From positions 1-45,606 of the forward strand of contig JAGAYF010000066.1 of the NCBI GenBank assembly GCA_017940605.1: a DNA stretch of 45,606 bases, written 5' to 3'. Below, one piece after another: positions 42,929-45,606 of the stretch. The stretch is from Bacteroidaceae bacterium (GTDB taxonomy: Bacteria > Bacteroidota > Bacteroidia > Bacteroidales > Bacteroidaceae). Position 1 is the stretch's first letter. Each line of letters opens with the position of its first letter. The notes under the pieces are model-generated. The model did not search any database. It worked only from the letters and a program-made list of their open reading frames with translations, and was not told where the DNA came from. The position numbers and the translations under genes were made by a program.

Positions 42929-43654
42929 ATGAACAAAATCATCACCATTTTCATACTTTGCATTGGCTTTTCACTGGGCACCCAGGCCCAGAAAGCCAAG
43001 CGCCCCAACCCCTACTTCAAGGAACAGCAATTGCCCAACGGAGTCAAGTACCTGCCTGCACCGCCCGATACGACAAGCACCCAGTTTGCCAACGACATTG
43101 CCCAGTACATGTGGGGCAAGTCGCAGCGGCAGGGCGCGCGCGGCCGGCAGGCCATCGACCATGCCACAATGAGCGTGGACGACATGATAAGGCTGTTCTC
43201 GCCAGCCTTTGGCATGACCATCTCGCGCGAGGAAACGCCCGAACTGTACCGCCTGCTGGGTCACAGCATTGAGACGCTCAGGCGCGGAACACACATTGCC
43301 AAGCGCACTTACATGCGCAAGCGTCCCTACAGCCGCTTCAACGAGCCCTCGCTCGTGCCGCGCGACGAGGAATGGCTGCGCAACAATGGGTCGTACCCGT
43401 CGGGCCACACCACCCTGGGGTGGGGAATGGCACTGCTGCTGAGCGAAATCAACCCCGAGCGGCAGGACACGCTGCTGAAGCTGGGATATGAGTGGGGACA
43501 GAGCCGCGTCATTGCCGGATACCACTGGCAGAGCGACGTGGATGCCGGCCGGCTCATCGGCAGCGCATGCTATGCCCGCCTGCACACCAGCGCAGGTTTC
43601 CTGAAGCAGTTGGAAAAGGCGAAAAGCGAGTTCCGCCGCAAGTGGAAGCACTGA
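42929..43654 (+). CDS. Class A nonspecific acid phosphatase (PAP2 superfamily), secreted
   Basis: 241 residues from the ATG at 42929, chosen because it gives a clean signal peptide (about 1-20, ending TQA) right after a promoter. The three-part phosphatase motif is complete: K125-x6-R132-P133, P157-S-G-H160, and S192-R193-x5-H199-x3-D203. This defines class A bacterial acid phosphatases such as PhoN/PhoC, which hydrolyse phosphate monoesters in the periplasm. The substrate range is broad in the family. The gene stands alone before ffh. Confidence 0.9.
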   Translation: MNKIITIFILCIGFSLGTQAQKAKRPNPYFKEQQLPNGVKYLPAPPDTTSTQFANDIAQYMWGKSQRQGARGRQAIDHATMSVDDMIRLFSPAFGMTISREETPELYRLLGHSIETLRRGTHIAKRTYMRKRPYSRFNEPSLVPRDEEWLRNNGSYPSGHTTLGWGMALLLSEINPERQDTLLKLGYEWGQSRVIAGYHWQSDVDAGRLIGSACYARLHTSAGFLKQLEKAKSEFRRKWKH

Positions 43655-43727
43655 CCTGCCGCCGCACCTGCACACAAGAAATGTTAAAAACAGAAACAGC
43701 AACCACTAAAACAACCAGGATAGAATT

Positions 43728-45086
43728 ATGTTTGAAAACCTGTCGGAAAGACTGGAACGGTCTTTCAAAATACTAAAGGGCGAGGGCCGCATCAGCGACA
43801 TCAACGTGGCCGAGACGCTCAAGGACGTGCGCAAGGCCCTGTTGGAAGCCGATGTCAACTACACGCTGGCCAAGACATTCACTGACGAGGTGAAGCAAAA
43901 GGCCCTGGGCCAGAACGTCCTCACGTCGGTCAAGCCCAAGGAGATGTTTATCAAGATTGTACACGACGAGATGGTGAGGCTCATGGGCAGCGAGACTGCC
44001 GAGCTGCAGCTGAAGAACCGCCCTGCCGTCATACTGATGAGCGGACTGCAGGGTTCGGGTAAGACAACCTTCAGCGGCAAGCTGGCCAACTGGCTCAAGA
44101 CGCAGCAGCACCGCAAGCCCCTGCTGGTGGCATGCGACGTGTACCGCCCCGCCGCCGTCAACCAGCTGCATGTCGTGGGAGAGAGCATAGGAGTCCCCGT
44201 ATACAGCGAGGAAGGCAGCACCAATCCTGTGCAGATAGCCCTCAACGCCGTGCGCGAGGCGAAGCTGAGAGACTATAACCTGGTCATTGTGGACACAGCA
44301 GGCCGATTGGCCGTGGATGAGCAGATGATGCAGGAGATTTCACAGCTCAAGGAAGCCCTGAACCCCGACGAGACCCTCTTTGTCGTGGACAGCATGACCG
44401 GTCAGGACGCTGTGAACACGGCCAAGGAGTTCAATGACAGGCTGGACTTCAGCGGCGTCGTCCTTACCAAGCTGGACGGCGACGCCCGAGGCGGTGCGGC
44501 ACTGAGCATCAGGGCCGTGGTGAACAAACCCATCAAGTTCATCGGTACTGGTGAAAAGATGGAGGCCCTGGACCTGTTTCACCCCGACCGCATGGCCAAC
44601 CGCATACTGGGCATGGGCGATGTCGTGTCCTTGGTGGAGCGTGCCCAGGCCGTTTATGACGAACAGGAAGCCCGACGCCTGCAAAAAAAGATTGCTAAGA
44701 ACAAGTTTGACTTCAATGACTTCCTCACCCAAATCAACCAAATCAAGAAGATGGGCAACATCAAGGACTTGGCCGCCATGATTCCTGGCGTGGGGAAGAG
44801 CATCAAGGATATGGACATACAGGACGATGCATTCAAGAGCATTGAAGCCATCATATACAGCATGACCCCCTTTGAACGCGCCAATCCCAATGCCATCAAC
44901 CAGAGCCGCCGCATGAGGATTGCCAAGGGCTCGGGAACGAACATCCAGGAGGTCAACAGGCTGCTCAAGCAGTTTGAGCAGACCCGCAAGATGATGAAGA
45001 TGGTAAGCGACAAACACTTCGGATCGGCCATGAAGAACATGCCGAAATCCATGATGGACCTCAACAACATTCCCCTAAAGCCCTGA
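43728..45086 (+). CDS. ffh: Signal recognition particle protein Ffh (SRP54)
   Basis: 452 residues. The N domain (about 1-90) has the ALLEADVNYTLAKTF stretch. The GTPase domain shows GLQGSGKTTFSGKLANWL (about 106-123), VDTAGRLAVDEQMM, TKLDGDARGGAALS and a final closing loop FIGTGEKMEALDLFHPDRM. The M domain (about 320-445) holds the RNA- and signal-binding helices, with the conserved SRRMRIAKGSGTNIQEVNRLLKQFEQ. It delivers ribosome-nascent chains to the membrane receptor FtsY. folD follows after 6 bp. Confidence 0.97.
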   Translation: MFENLSERLERSFKILKGEGRISDINVAETLKDVRKALLEADVNYTLAKTFTDEVKQKALGQNVLTSVKPKEMFIKIVHDEMVRLMGSETAELQLKNRPAVILMSGLQGSGKTTFSGKLANWLKTQQHRKPLLVACDVYRPAAVNQLHVVGESIGVPVYSEEGSTNPVQIALNAVREAKLRDYNLVIVDTAGRLAVDEQMMQEISQLKEALNPDETLFVVDSMTGQDAVNTAKEFNDRLDFSGVVLTKLDGDARGGAALSIRAVVNKPIKFIGTGEKMEALDLFHPDRMANRILGMGDVVSLVERAQAVYDEQEARRLQKKIAKNKFDFNDFLTQINQIKKMGNIKDLAAMIPGVGKSIKDMDIQDDAFKSIEAIIYSMTPFERANPNAINQSRRMRIAKGSGTNIQEVNRLLKQFEQTRKMMKMVSDKHFGSAMKNMPKSMMDLNNIPLKP

Positions 45087-45092
45087 CACACC

Positions 45093-45606
45093 ATGAAACT
45101 CATTGACGGAAAAGCCACAGCGGCCACTATCAAGGCTGAGATTGCACAACAGGTACAGGACATTGTTGTCCAGGGAGGCAAACGCCCCCACCTGGCCGCC
45201 ATACTGGTTGGCCACGACGGCGGCAGCGAGACCTACGTTGCCAACAAGGTGAAAGCCTGCGCCGAATGCGGGTTTGAGTCCACCTTGATTCGATTTGAGG
45301 ACGACATTACCGAACAGCAACTCCTTGACAAGGTAGAGGAACTGAACAACGACGACAGCGTGGACGGATTCATTGTGCAGCTGCCACTCCCCAAGCATAT
45401 TGACGAACAGAAAGTCATTGAAGCCATTGACTACCGCAAGGATGTCGACGGCTTCCACCCCATCAACGTGGGCCGCATGGCCATAGGTCTTCCCTGCTTC
45501 ATCAGCGCCACCCCCAAGGGCATTCTGGAACTGCTGCGCCGCTACGGCATTGTCACCAGTGGCAGGCACTGCGTCGTCCTGGGCCGCAGCAACATCGTGG
45601 GCAAGC
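45093..45606 (+). CDS. folD: Methylenetetrahydrofolate dehydrogenase/cyclohydrolase FolD, N-terminal part
   Basis: The frame runs off the right edge after 171 residues of about 290. FolD oxidises 5,10-methylene-tetrahydrofolate and opens the resulting ring to 10-formyl-tetrahydrofolate. The catalytic Tyr48/Lys52 pair lies in [56 protein letters not shown] and the opening of the nucleotide site [12 protein letters not shown] are also visible. It is encoded 6 bp after ffh, the usual arrangement in Bacteroidota. Confidence 0.95.
   Translation, partial: MKLIDGKATAATIKAEIAQQVQDIVVQGGKRPHLAAILVGHDGGSETYVANKVKACAECGFESTLIRFEDDITEQQLLDKVEELNNDDSVDGFIVQLPLPKHIDEQKVIEAIDYRKDVDGFHPINVGRMAIGLPCFISATPKGILELLRRYGIVTSGRHCVVLGRSNIVGK

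Overview
The window reads as a chromosomal segment of a Bacteroidales bacterium, most likely Prevotellaceae-like. Evidence: Bacteroidota-type promoters (TAnnTTTGC at -7) stand before several operons, ribosome-binding sites are weak, the complex I locus has a fused nuoCD and no nuoEFG, nrfHA sits with ResB/CcsA-type cytochrome c maturation genes, and the lpxA, purM and RND-pump proteins look Bacteroidota-like. GC content is moderate to high. No rRNA, tRNA, insertion sequence, prophage or CRISPR array was seen. Most of the window is conserved core or housekeeping DNA.

Layout. 1-11387 (+): end of an HGSNAT/DUF5009-type acyltransferase, metA, a U32-family rRNA hydroxylation gene (rlhA type) with an unusual C-terminal insertion, a zinc-ribbon lipoprotein, a TonB-dependent receptor, menG, aroE, a TPM-domain protein, lemA and purM. 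11388-12044: long noncoding leader. 12045-22101 (+): complete 11-gene complex I operon nuoA-B-CD-H-I-J-K-L-M-N, ending at a perfect 17-bp hairpin. 22310-24112 (-): envelope polysaccharide/LPS pair (WaaP-like kinase and CDP-glycerol glycerophosphotransferase-like enzyme). 24177-28354 (-): ammonifying nitrite reductase nrfHA with resB, ccsA and a small membrane protein. 28785-35465 (-): tripartite RND efflux operon followed by lpxA. 36041-38159 (-): C69 dipeptidase and low-molecular-weight phosphotyrosine phosphatase. 38229-40700 (-): mtlD with an OPA-family sugar-phosphate transporter. 40807-41589 (-): TerB/DnaJ protein. 41765-45606 (+): nitrilase-family amidase, class A acid phosphatase, ffh and the start of folD.

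How the genes fit together. menG (menaquinone), the peripheral-dehydrogenase-less complex I and NrfHA form a plausible anaerobic respiratory chain: complex I reduces menaquinone, NrfH oxidises menaquinol and passes electrons to NrfA, which reduces nitrite to ammonium; ResB/CcsA attach the hemes.

The most unusual signal is a family of about 100-bp dispersed repeats made of T-tracts followed by (A/G)CGCC or GGCCGCAT, one tract about every 20-25 bp. Copies lie between genes at about 11639, 35831 and 42670, with a diverged one at about 41664. A further copy lies inside the rlhA-type gene at about 3215-3335, where it is read in frame and adds a basic segment between two conserved cysteine pairs. 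A second curiosity is a tandem pair of 21-bp palindromic units inside an inverted repeat upstream of nrfH (28628-28691).
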